The translations under genes were made by a program, and so were the position numbers. The notes beneath the pieces were generated by a model. The model was not told the DNA's origin. It was given only the letters and a program-made list of their open reading frames with translations, and made no database searches. From CAZVWJ01 sp964631325 (GTDB lineage: Bacteria > T1Sed10-126), in the NCBI GenBank assembly GCA_964631325.1, contig CAZVWJ010000045.1, positions 1-20,731 of the forward strand: DNA of 20,731 bases. Reading direction: 5' to 3'. Positions 13,960-20,731 of the stretch are shown one piece after another. Within the stretch, counting starts at the first letter, position 1. Each line of letters begins with the position of its first letter.

Positions 13960-14484
13960 ATGGTACCCTTCAGAATTTTGTTTAACCCTGTTTCAATTTC
14001 CCGTTCTTATCCGGTTCGTGAATGGCGCCGGGTAACAGTCTGGCTGAAATGGGGACTGCTATTACCCTTCCTGGCAATAATTATCAGGATCTTCCTGGCT
14101 CCCGGGGAATCCAGTTCAATTCTCAGGCTGTTTGCTTATTTTGCTGAGGAAAGTGAATTTGCAATTCCACCAATAGTCCGTTACGGTTTATTTATGATTA
14201 TGGAAGGGATAATATTGATCGTGGTCTGGTTGGCGCGCGGAGGAATAATATTTATGTTTTACAGGCTTGTTTCACCGTCTTTTAGCGAAGGAAAAATTGC
14301 CCTCAGCATTGCCGGTGCCAGCTTGATTACCGGAATTTGGTACCTTATCCCTTATGGTTATTTCCCGGCTATTATTCACTGCGCAGCTCTAACCAGTTAC
14401 TTACTCGTCCAAATAAACAGAACTGAGCTAAAATTCACCCTTCCCGTTTCCATTCTTGCGGCCCTGATCCCCCTGCTCTTCTAA
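13960..14484 (+). CDS. Yip1-like multi-pass membrane protein
   Basis: 174 residues with four or five membrane segments: WLKWGLLLPFLAIIIRIFL, YGLFMIMEGIILIVVWLARG, IALSIAGASLITGIWYLIPY, AALTSYLLVQINR and LPVSILAALIPLLF. The short N-terminus (PFRILFNPVSISRSYPVR) resembles the 'I..P...F' opening of the Yip1 family, whose bacterial members are unassigned in function. ATG 13960 has AAGGAG about 13 bases upstream, a little long. It starts 27 bases after the transglutaminase-fold gene and is likely in the same transcript. The Yip1 call is tentative; the membrane-protein call is solid. Confidence 0.7.
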   Translation: MVPFRILFNPVSISRSYPVREWRRVTVWLKWGLLLPFLAIIIRIFLAPGESSSILRLFAYFAEESEFAIPPIVRYGLFMIMEGIILIVVWLARGGIIFMFYRLVSPSFSEGKIALSIAGASLITGIWYLIPYGYFPAIIHCAALTSYLLVQINRTELKFTLPVSILAALIPLLF

Positions 14485-14561
14485 CCCGGATTACTTAATA
14501 ATATTACCTGAATTTATTTAACAGGGCTCTGTAAAAATACATTTTAACTGAGTGGCTCTAA

Positions 14562-14678
14562 CAGAAATTGGAGCGTGAACCCTTCGAAGACGGATTTATC
14601 GAAATATATGATTTCGGGAAGGAACCGGTAAATAACCGCACAATGGACTGCTCCAGACAAATCATTCCCTTCGATTAA
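14562..14678 (+). pseudogene. Orphan coding remnant
   Basis: 38 codons follow a TAA and read LEREPFEDGFIEIYDFGKEP, then MDCSRQIIPFD, before TAA. The composition looks like real protein and unlike random frame, but there is no start codon with a ribosome site. I interpret it as the tail of a lost gene. The family is not recognised. Confidence 0.3.
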
Positions 14679-14719
14679 ATCCAGCTTTTCACTTTGTGCG
14701 CACAAACCAAAGAAAGGTG

Positions 14720-14749
14720 TTGACTCGGAAACGGCAAAATTGGTAAGAT
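14720..14749 (+). promoter_or_regulatory. Sigma70-type promoter without an evident gene
   Basis: TTGACT, 18-base spacer, TAAGAT. The predicted start is near 14756, only about 20 bases before the terminator at 14778. No open frame follows. Confidence 0.5.
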
Positions 14750-14777
14750 AAAAATAAAGTCAAAGAAAGAGAAAGCA

Positions 14778-14801
14778 AGCGGGGCCACCCGCTCTTTTTT
14801 T
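14778..14801 (+). terminator. Intrinsic terminator
   Basis: AGCGGG, loop GCCA, CCCGCT, then CTTTTTTT: a GC-rich 6-bp stem followed by a U tract on the + strand. It could end the upstream operon (stop at 14484) or the short unit starting near 14756. Confidence 0.7.
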
Positions 14802-14893
14802 ATGTACACTCCTCTGCCCTGTAATTTCCTCCCTTTCGCTCCATATTCAGGCAATTTATCTGAAACGTCAGGTTAGCTGTTCCCTGGATCAGC

Positions 14894-14939
14894 AAAACCC
14901 TTGCACGTGTGAACAATTGTGCACATGTTCAGGGGTTTT
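14894..14939. repeat. Compound inverted repeat
   Basis: Outer arms AAAACCC and GGGTTTT enclose TGAACA/TGTTCA and the small palindromes CACGTG, CAATTG and GTGCAC. There is no U tract, so a terminator is unlikely; a protein-binding or structural site is possible. Confidence 0.4.
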
Positions 14940-15011
14940 GGGTCAACGTGGGAGCAAAAATGGTGGAATTGGCCAATTTTTCAACGATTCTCGGGTGAAA
15001 CCTAAATCCTG

Positions 15012-15066
15012 GAAGGCTGGCACTTTTCAAACCTCCAGGGGAGACTCGGGGCAACCACCAGCCTTC
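15012..15066. repeat. Inverted repeat just downstream of the EamA transporter gene
   Basis: GAAGGCTGG (15012-15020) pairs with CCAGCCTTC (15058-15066), a 9-bp stem with a 37-base loop located directly after the transporter's stop. It could stabilise or end the transporter mRNA, though no U tract follows. Confidence 0.4.
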
Positions 15067-15071
15067 AAAAG

Positions 15072-16124
15072 TTAAGTATCACTTTCGTTGTGCCTGTGCC
15101 TGTGGTGGATGCTGGGCAGATGTGGATGAAGATGGGTGGTCTCCTCGTGTTCATGTTGATGAGTGTGGGGGAGCCAACCCAGTAATTTACTATCCGGGTG
15201 GGAGTGTTCGTGGTGTTCCTCGCCGTGGCGGTGAAGATGTTCATGGTTTACTCCCCCGTGATCGTGTTTATGCAGATGTTTGTCCAACAGTAAGGGAATC
15301 AACGATAGTACGAGTAAAACTGCTGCAGTAATCTGAATCAAAGAAAGGATTTCCCCTAATACTAAGATAGAAGCACCCACCCCGAAAAACGGTGCGGAGG
15401 CAAAAATAATTTGCGCTCGGGTTGCCCCAATCCCGTGAGCGGCTCCGATATATAAGACAATACTTATTCCGTAGGAAAAAGAACCCAGAACCAGAGCGGC
15501 AAGGGTCTCCACCCAGCCCACACTATAGCTGGTAAGTGAAAGTCCGATTGCCAGATTAATACTGCCGGCAAACAATCCTTTAAGAAAGGTGTTGGTCTGC
15601 GGGGATATTTCGTCAATCAGTGCCGTAAAGTGATTGTCAAACCCCCAGAACAGACAGGCGAGCGCCACGAAAGAACCCGCTTTTAATCCCGCAACCCCAC
15701 CCGCTGATGAAAGCAGAACCGCCGCTGTTATTGCTCCCAGCGAACCAAGCCAGCCAAGTTTTCCCAGGTAGTCCTTGAAAATAAAGTGGCCAAGTAAAGC
15801 AGTCAGAACCAGTTCCAAATTCAACCACATGGCAACGGAAGCGGCGCTTGCCAGTTGTAAACCAAAAAGTAACGCCACCGGACCCGCCACGCCGCCAAAC
15901 AGTATCGCTCCAAGTATTCTAAATCTGTTTGCGGAGTTCATCTCCAGGACTTTTCTGTAGCCGTTTTCCTTGATGAACTTCGGCAACAGAACCAGGGCCG
16001 CCCCGAGATAAAGCAGCCCGGCCAACTGAAAGGGTTCTATCCCCTGAAGCAGTATCTTACTTAATGGCGTTGCCAGACCGAAAAGTATTGCCGCGATAAA
16101 CGCAAGTGTTACTGATGAAATCAA
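15072..16124 (-). CDS. EamA/DMT-family transporter with His-rich C-terminal tail
   Basis: 350 residues. TTG 16124 is the start, with an AGGGGG-type ribosome site 7 bases upstream. Residues 1-280 hold about ten membrane spans in two EamA repeats (IAAILFGLATPLSKILLQGI opens the first, GSFVALACLFWGFDNHFTAL the second), the layout of drug/metabolite exporters. The last ~70 residues are a cytoplasmic or external tail with 23 histidines (HLHKHDHGGVNHEHLHRHGE, THQHEHEETTHLHPH, HHRHRH). Ordinary EamA proteins are ~290-300 residues and lack this. Such tails in other transporters bind Zn, Ni or Co, so a link to metal transport or sensing is a reasonable inference. It stands alone on the minus strand, with no metal regulator next to it. 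Confidence 0.85.
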   Translation of the reverse strand: MISSVTLAFIAAILFGLATPLSKILLQGIEPFQLAGLLYLGAALVLLPKFIKENGYRKVLEMNSANRFRILGAILFGGVAGPVALLFGLQLASAASVAMWLNLELVLTALLGHFIFKDYLGKLGWLGSLGAITAAVLLSSAGGVAGLKAGSFVALACLFWGFDNHFTALIDEISPQTNTFLKGLFAGSINLAIGLSLTSYSVGWVETLAALVLGSFSYGISIVLYIGAAHGIGATRAQIIFASAPFFGVGASILVLGEILSLIQITAAVLLVLSLIPLLLDKHLHKHDHGGVNHEHLHRHGEEHHEHSHPDSKLLGWLPHTHQHEHEETTHLHPHLPSIHHRHRHNESDT

Positions 16125-16488
16125 AAATAGTCCCCCTGGAATTAACTTTGTAACTACTCAATTACAGCTAAGCCAAAATACTTTCCGTAAAGTGAAACCA
16201 GGTCAACTATCTGTTCCATACTTTCGGAAACTGTTCATAAACGAACTGTCGAGTAATATAAACTTATTTTCGCCACCAACTAACCTTTTAAAACAGCTAA
16301 TTCAATCAGTGGTAAATCCTGTAATCGTTAACAGTTATTTAAGGATAGAGGGATTTTCAGTTCAACCGTTGTTGAATTATATCTTAGCGGACTGTTAACC
16401 CCGAGATTGGTGCTCAAAATAATGGTTGTAGTTCAGGTTTAAGTATGTTCCGGATAAGCATTGACCGACCCCCGCCCGCCGCTAAAAT
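16125..16488. other. Intergenic stretch without a supported gene
   Basis: A + strand frame (16192-16398) starts at GTG without a ribosome site and has no recognisable product. A 9-bp inverted repeat, GTTAACAGT (16327-16335) and ACTGTTAAC (16391-16399), is present, with no other structure seen. Confidence 0.5.
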
Positions 16489-18600
16489 CTAATTCTTTCG
16501 GCTCAATCCGATTTCACCCTGCTCGGGGTCAACCGAAGTAACTTTCACCTCGATCCGGTCTCCGACCCCGACTTCCTCGTGGGGATTCTCAATATACCGG
16601 TCAGCCATCTCGCTGATGTGCAACAGCCCGTCCTCCTTTACTCCGATGTCCACGAAGGCGCCGAAATCAACCACGTTGCGCACCGTGCCCTCCAGGCTCA
16701 TCCCCGCCTCCAAATCCTCCATGGTAAGCACGTCCGTGCGCAGTTCCGGGGGCTCCAGCTCGTCCCGGGGATCCCGGCCCGGCGCCCGCAGAGCTTCAAG
16801 CAAGTCGGCGAGAGTCAGGGCCCCGACCCCGTGGGCCTCGGCCAATTGTTCCAGTCGGCCGCTTTCCCGCAGACCCTCCAGCTTCTCGTCCAAATCTTCG
16901 TCCCCCGGATGGGCGTCGATCTCCTCCAGTATCGCCCGGGCCAGCCTGTAGTTTTCGGGGTGGATCCCGGTGTTGTCGAGAGGTTCGGAGCCGGCGCGGA
17001 TCCGCAGAAAACCGGCACACTGCTGGAAGGTCTTGTCCCCCATCCCACGAACCTCCTTCAGTTCCTCCCGGGACTCGAACTGGCCGTGGTCCGCCCGGTA
17101 ATCGACGAGTCGTTCGGCCAGGCTCGGTCCGATCCCCGCCACTCGTTCCAGCAGGACGGCCGAAGCCGAGTTAAGGTCGACGCCGACCGAATTGACCACG
17201 TCCTCGATTACCGCCGCCAGCGCCGACCGCAGCTCGGCCTGGTTGACGTCGTGTTGGTACATGCCAACCCCGATACTCTGCGGCTCGATCTTGACCAGCT
17301 CGGCGAGCGGATCCTGGAGGCGGCGAGCGATGGAGACCGCTCCCCGGAGACTGACGTCCAGCTCCGGCAGCTCCTCCCGGGCCTGCTCGGAGGCACTGTA
17401 GACACTGGCCCCGGCCTCGTTGACAATTGCGTATTGGACGTCGTCAACGTCACCGAGGGCCTCGGCTACCGTCTCCTCGGTCGTTCGACTGCCCGTCCCG
17501 TTGCCGATGGCAACCAGGTCTACGTCATAGTCCGCCACGTGGTCGGCGATCGTGCTCACCGCCTGCTCGCGGCGGCCGTCGTGAACGTAACAGACCCCCG
17601 TGTCGAGCAGTTCCCCCGTGGGCCCGATTACCGCCAGCTTACAACCGGAACGCAGCCCCGGATCAACCCCGAGGACAACCGTGTCCGGCATCGGCGGTTG
17701 CAAAAGCAAATTCTTCAGGTTAACCGCGAAGGTCTCGATCGCGTGCTCGTCTGCCGCCGCCTCCAGGTCACCGCGCACGTCCCGTTCGATCGCCGGGTGC
17801 AGCAAGCGCTCGTAGCCGTCCTCGATCGCCCGGACGTAGTATTTTCGAGCGACTCCGTCGACACTGACCCGGTGGCGAACTATTCGCTTGATCAAGGTCG
17901 AGTCGTCCAGCTCCAGGCCGGCGGAGAGTTCCTTCTCCTTCTCGCCGCGCCGGATTGCCAGAACCTGGTGGGGCTTCACCTTGTCTACCGCGACCGAGAA
18001 GTCAGTGTACATTTCGTATTTGGGGTCGCCGTCGGCGCCGCGTCGTTTGGAGCAGACCAGCTTGCCTTTCTCCCGGGCCTGTTCCCGCAAAAAACTACGA
18101 ATTTGTGGGTCGTCGGCCATCTCCTCGGCCAGGATGTCTCGGGCGCCCTGGAGAACTTCGTCGGCGCTTTCGAACTGCTCACACCGGTATTCCTCGGCCT
18201 CCGACCGCGGGTCCTGGCCCGCCTCGATCATTCGAGCCAGCGGTTCCAGGCCACTCTCCCGGCCCTTTTTTGCCCGGGTCATGCGCCGGGGACGGTGGGG
18301 TGCATACAGATCCTCAAGCTCGGCCCGGGTGGTTGCCTGCTCGATTTTCTCGCGCAGTTCTTCGGTAAGTTTGCCCTGCTTTTCAATCGAATCGAGCACC
18401 GTCTGCCGGCGTTCCTCGAGGCTCCGGATTGACTCGGCCTCGGCGGCCACCGCCCGAATCTGCATCTCGTCCAGGCCACCGGTCTGTTCCTTCCGGTAGC
18501 GGGCGATAAAGGGCACCGTGTTGCCCGCGTCGAGTAACTCCAGGGCACCTTCCACCTGGTTCTCCGTCAGTTCGAGCTCTGTTGCTATCTGTTCTTCCAT
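16489..18600 (-). CDS. tex: Tex, S1-domain RNA-binding transcription accessory protein
   Basis: 703 residues, close to the usual ~720-780. ATG 18600 has AAGGAA about 8 bases upstream. Domains in order: N-terminal Tex helical region (GNTVPFIARYRKEQTGGLDE, the family signature); YqgF-like RNase H fold (VVLGVDPGLRSGCKLAVIGP) near residues 310-430; helix-hairpin-helix region (VAGIGPSLAERLVDYR and VRGMGDKTFQQCAGFLRIR, residues ~490-545); and a C-terminal S1 domain (GTVRNVVDFGAFVDIGVKED, residues ~630-700). Tex binds RNA and affects transcription and stress fitness in bacteria. The gene is strongly GC-rich and Asp/Glu/Arg-rich compared with the left half of the window. It lies 174 bases downstream of rnd on the same strand. 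Confidence 0.95.
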   Translation of the reverse strand: MEEQIATELELTENQVEGALELLDAGNTVPFIARYRKEQTGGLDEMQIRAVAAEAESIRSLEERRQTVLDSIEKQGKLTEELREKIEQATTRAELEDLYAPHRPRRMTRAKKGRESGLEPLARMIEAGQDPRSEAEEYRCEQFESADEVLQGARDILAEEMADDPQIRSFLREQAREKGKLVCSKRRGADGDPKYEMYTDFSVAVDKVKPHQVLAIRRGEKEKELSAGLELDDSTLIKRIVRHRVSVDGVARKYYVRAIEDGYERLLHPAIERDVRGDLEAAADEHAIETFAVNLKNLLLQPPMPDTVVLGVDPGLRSGCKLAVIGPTGELLDTGVCYVHDGRREQAVSTIADHVADYDVDLVAIGNGTGSRTTEETVAEALGDVDDVQYAIVNEAGASVYSASEQAREELPELDVSLRGAVSIARRLQDPLAELVKIEPQSIGVGMYQHDVNQAELRSALAAVIEDVVNSVGVDLNSASAVLLERVAGIGPSLAERLVDYRADHGQFESREELKEVRGMGDKTFQQCAGFLRIRAGSEPLDNTGIHPENYRLARAILEEIDAHPGDEDLDEKLEGLRESGRLEQLAEAHGVGALTLADLLEALRAPGRDPRDELEPPELRTDVLTMEDLEAGMSLEGTVRNVVDFGAFVDIGVKEDGLLHISEMADRYIENPHEEVGVGDRIEVKVTSVDPEQGEIGLSRKN

Positions 18601-18671
18601 GTTAATTCCTTTCTCAAAAATTGATTTTTAGCCCGGGGGCGAGCTGTCAATTACTGCGAAATTGCCCGTCC

Positions 18672-18700
18672 CTCGGAGCCAGCCGGCGGTCTGCTCCGAG
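18672..18700. other. Hairpin between rnd and tex
   Basis: CTCGGAGC and GCTCCGAG form a perfect 8-bp stem around a 13-base loop, without a U tract. It would be in the tex leader or rnd trailer RNA. Confidence 0.35.
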
Positions 18701-18774
18701 AATTATCCTATTTTCAAAAGAAACTCCCGGAACGGCTCGCGGGGCCCCGCTCGCTGTTGAACTGGTCGCATCCC

Positions 18775-19911
18775 TTACCCGGCGGACCGCAGAACCTCCA
18801 CCATCTTCTCGCCCAGCCTGTCAGCCTGCCACGGCAACACAGCCCGGAACGAGGCCAGTTCTTCGACGGTCGCCGGCGGGTCGGCGGCGAGCTTGGAGAT
18901 CGTGTCGTTGGTCGCGATAAACTCCGACGGAATCGACAGGTCCTCCGCGCACCGGTTCCGCCACTTGCGCAGGGCGTGATACCGTTCCCGTTGTGCTTGC
19001 GGCGGTGGTTCGGAGGACTGCCTCAACCGCTTTTCAGGGGGGAGCGCGTCGGCCAGCGAAGCCTGCACGACAGCCGCAATCGATTCACCGTGTTCGTCGG
19101 CCAGCCGGTCGGGCACACCGGGAACGGCGTCGACCTCCGCGGCGGCCGTCGGCCCCTCCCGGGCCAGCCGGAGCAGGGCTCCGTTCGGAAACAGAGTCAC
19201 CGCCGACTGATTCTGCTCCGCACACAGCTCGTGGCGCCAGACGAATAATCTCTTCAGGGCAGCCCGCCCGCGGCCCTCCAGCTTGTCGCTTCCGTCGATT
19301 TTTCGCCAGTCCTCAGGAGCGAACTCGTTCGCCTCGTATTCCATACTCCGGGCCACGTAGGCGCACTGCTGTCTGCAGGGTTCCAGCCAATTTTCCCGTT
19401 TGAGCTCCTCCGTAAACCGCTCCCGGAGCTCCTCGAGGTAACGCACGTCGGTTACGGCGTAACGGCGGGCCTGCTCGGGAACCGGGCGCGTCGTCCAATC
19501 AAACCGGATGAACTTCTTGCCCGTGTCCACGCCGATGAGTTCCTCGAGCATCCACGTCAGCCCATTCTGCTCGGTGCCCAGAAACCGGGCGGCGATCTGC
19601 GTATCGAAGAGGTTCCGTAGCCCGATTCCGTAATCCCGGTCGAGCTCCCGGATGTCGTTGCGGCCCGCGTGAAGTATTTTGACGATAGAGGGATCCCGGA
19701 GGAGCTCAAAGAGCGGCTCCAGCTCACTCGCGTCGAGAACCAGCGGATCAATCAGGGCCTCCCGGGCGCCGTCGGCCACTTGGATCAGACAGACCCGGGC
19801 CTGGTAGGCGTGAAAGTGATCACTTTCCGTGTCCACGGTCAGTGGTCCACCGTCGTTCTTCGCACAAAACTTCCGCAGTTGTTCGGCCCCATCAATCCAG
19901 ATCGGTTCCAT
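18775..19911 (-). CDS. rnd: Ribonuclease D
   Basis: 378 residues from ATG 19911, with AAGGAG 7 bases upstream. The frame stays open to 20181, but the extra 90 residues lack a ribosome site and look non-coding. The DEDD exonuclease residues are complete: D27 and E29 in TVDTESDHF, D86 in HAGRNDIREL, and Y151 with D155 in YAVTDVRYLEEL. Two HRDC-like regions follow, as in E. coli RNase D: ALKRLFVWRHELCAEQNQSA (residues ~225-280) and ALRKWRNRCAEDLSIPSEFI (residues ~310-375). The enzyme trims the 3' ends of tRNA precursors and other stable RNAs. It is GC-rich and acidic like tex, its same-strand neighbour. A possible -10 (TATAAT, minus strand 20095-20090) lies upstream. Confidence 0.9.
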   Translation of the reverse strand: MEPIWIDGAEQLRKFCAKNDGGPLTVDTESDHFHAYQARVCLIQVADGAREALIDPLVLDASELEPLFELLRDPSIVKILHAGRNDIRELDRDYGIGLRNLFDTQIAARFLGTEQNGLTWMLEELIGVDTGKKFIRFDWTTRPVPEQARRYAVTDVRYLEELRERFTEELKRENWLEPCRQQCAYVARSMEYEANEFAPEDWRKIDGSDKLEGRGRAALKRLFVWRHELCAEQNQSAVTLFPNGALLRLAREGPTAAAEVDAVPGVPDRLADEHGESIAAVVQASLADALPPEKRLRQSSEPPPQAQRERYHALRKWRNRCAEDLSIPSEFIATNDTISKLAADPPATVEELASFRAVLPWQADRLGEKMVEVLRSAG

Positions 19912-20731
19912 CTTACCACTCCTTAGCTGTGTTTGACCGCCAGACGGCAAACTGACTTCTTTCGTCCGCTTGGCCAGACCCCGGCTAACCCCGTAATCTC
20001 CGAGTTTTACAAGAATTTGTTGTAGTTGCCTTAAAAGTGGGGAGCACAACGGGCTTAAGGCGAGAAATTTTCTTTTCCGAACTACGTTAATTATATCTGC
20101 GCGAGTGCCGGAAAACCAGCCTTCTCCGCGGTTAAAACGCTTCACAGCTTCCTGGGGCAAGGCTCGGTCACCTAACAACACCCAGTATCTACTTTTGAAT
20201 TTTGTTTGCGGAAGTTGTAGCCCCTTATGAATAGCTGCCTCCCGGGCTGGAAACTATCGTATTCCCCGAACCCAACAGTTAATAGCTGAAATTCGGAACT
20301 AAGAAATCCTATAAATAACTGCTTGCTCGTGGAATTGGACAAGTGGTTACAAAGTTAACACGCACGTGAAATCTGATTCACATTGCACCTGGAATTAAGA
20401 AGAATTGGCTAATATTGATCACCAACTGACAAGAAATATATTTAACTTCCACTCCGCTATCCTGGCGGGTTAGTGGCACGAGAGCTGGCTCACCAAAATA
20501 TTCTACCGACTCTTCCCCCTTTGCTACGAAGACTATCAAGGGCCAATTGCCGCTTAAAAACTGTTGTTTCCACCCATTAATGATATTTTTTAAGATTTTT
20601 ACCGGATTTGTGCGCACATATCCACAGAACCTTCCAGCGAGATTTTTTCGTAAAAACATATTTCTGTTTTGATATGCCCTCCCCTTTCCCCAGAAAACGT
20701 CTCTGAATTGTAAGGAATGGAAGAAAACACT
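19912..20731. other. Right-end stretch without a supported gene
   Basis: This holds the upstream region of rnd, including a lone TATAAT-like -10. A minus-strand frame at 20378-20659 (93 codons) has an ATG but no ribosome site in range (the nearest GGAGG is about 20 bases away) and an unrecognised product, so it is left uncalled. Another gene could begin beyond the right edge. Confidence 0.45.

Noticed and set aside
16192..16398. 68-codon + strand frame
   Set aside because: GTG start without a ribosome site; product not protein-like enough to call.
16579..18432. 617-codon open frame on the + strand
   Set aside because: Exactly antisense to tex, whose domains are clear. Long antisense frames are expected in GC-rich coding DNA; the product is Arg/Pro/Leu-rich with no domain.
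19912..20181. 90-residue N-terminal extension of RNase D
   Set aside because: No ribosome site at 20181, while AAGGAG precedes ATG 19911 and RNase D family proteins begin at that point.
20378..20659. 93-codon minus-strand frame near the right edge
   Set aside because: Ribosome site too far from the ATG and no recognisable sequence. It could be real, but I cannot support it.

Overview
The window looks like one bacterial chromosome segment with a mobile-element-rich left end. Most genes have a strong Shine-Dalgarno sequence (AGGAGG-type), sigma70-like promoters are visible, and several starts are TTG or GTG. Proteins such as the 2-hydroxyacid dehydrogenase, Tex and RNase D are rich in Asp and Glu, which suggests a salt-adapted bacterium. 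An anaerobic, Gram-positive-type halophile (for example Halanaerobiales-like) is possible, but the sequence does not settle the taxon. Base composition is patchy: the left 4 kb is AT-rich, the middle is balanced, and tex and rnd on the right, plus the macro-domain gene, are clearly GC-rich.

Left region (1-4.1 kb): three same-orientation copies of a REP-associated tyrosine (Y1/HUH) transposase element. Copy A is cut by the window edge, copy B is a 228-bp internally deleted derivative, and copy C is complete at about 1,027 bp. All share 26-bp inverted ends, perfect in C. Copy A abuts the in-frame 3' remnant of a DUF4438-family gene. Unrecognised membrane-anchored proteins lie between the copies.

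Middle-left (4.5-9.9 kb): a multi-pass membrane protein on the + strand, then a minus-strand group of padR-type regulator, HAAS-like membrane protein, a large CPBP (Rce1-like) intramembrane protease with a long extracytoplasmic domain, a 56-residue one-span protein, and a 76-residue PLDc_N-like protein. A good promoter with an ATGT/ACAT dyad over its -35 box precedes padR. I infer a PadR-controlled envelope response or peptide-processing locus, and it is the most interesting intact gene set here.

Centre (10.2-14.5 kb): an archaeal-type AAA ATPase gene broken by internal deletion, with a nearly perfect 32-bp palindrome upstream; a macro-domain ADP-ribose hydrolase; and, on the + strand, a short-form phosphoglycerate dehydrogenase-like enzyme followed by a HEAT-repeat protein, a HEAT plus SirB1-type transglutaminase-fold protein and a Yip1-like membrane protein.

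Right (14.5-20.7 kb): a gene-poor stretch with a coding remnant, a promoter closely followed by a terminator and several inverted repeats; an EamA-type transporter with a His-rich tail; then tex and rnd, two GC-rich nucleic-acid genes in tandem on the minus strand. The last 0.8 kb has no gene I can support. No rRNA, tRNA or CRISPR array was recognised.
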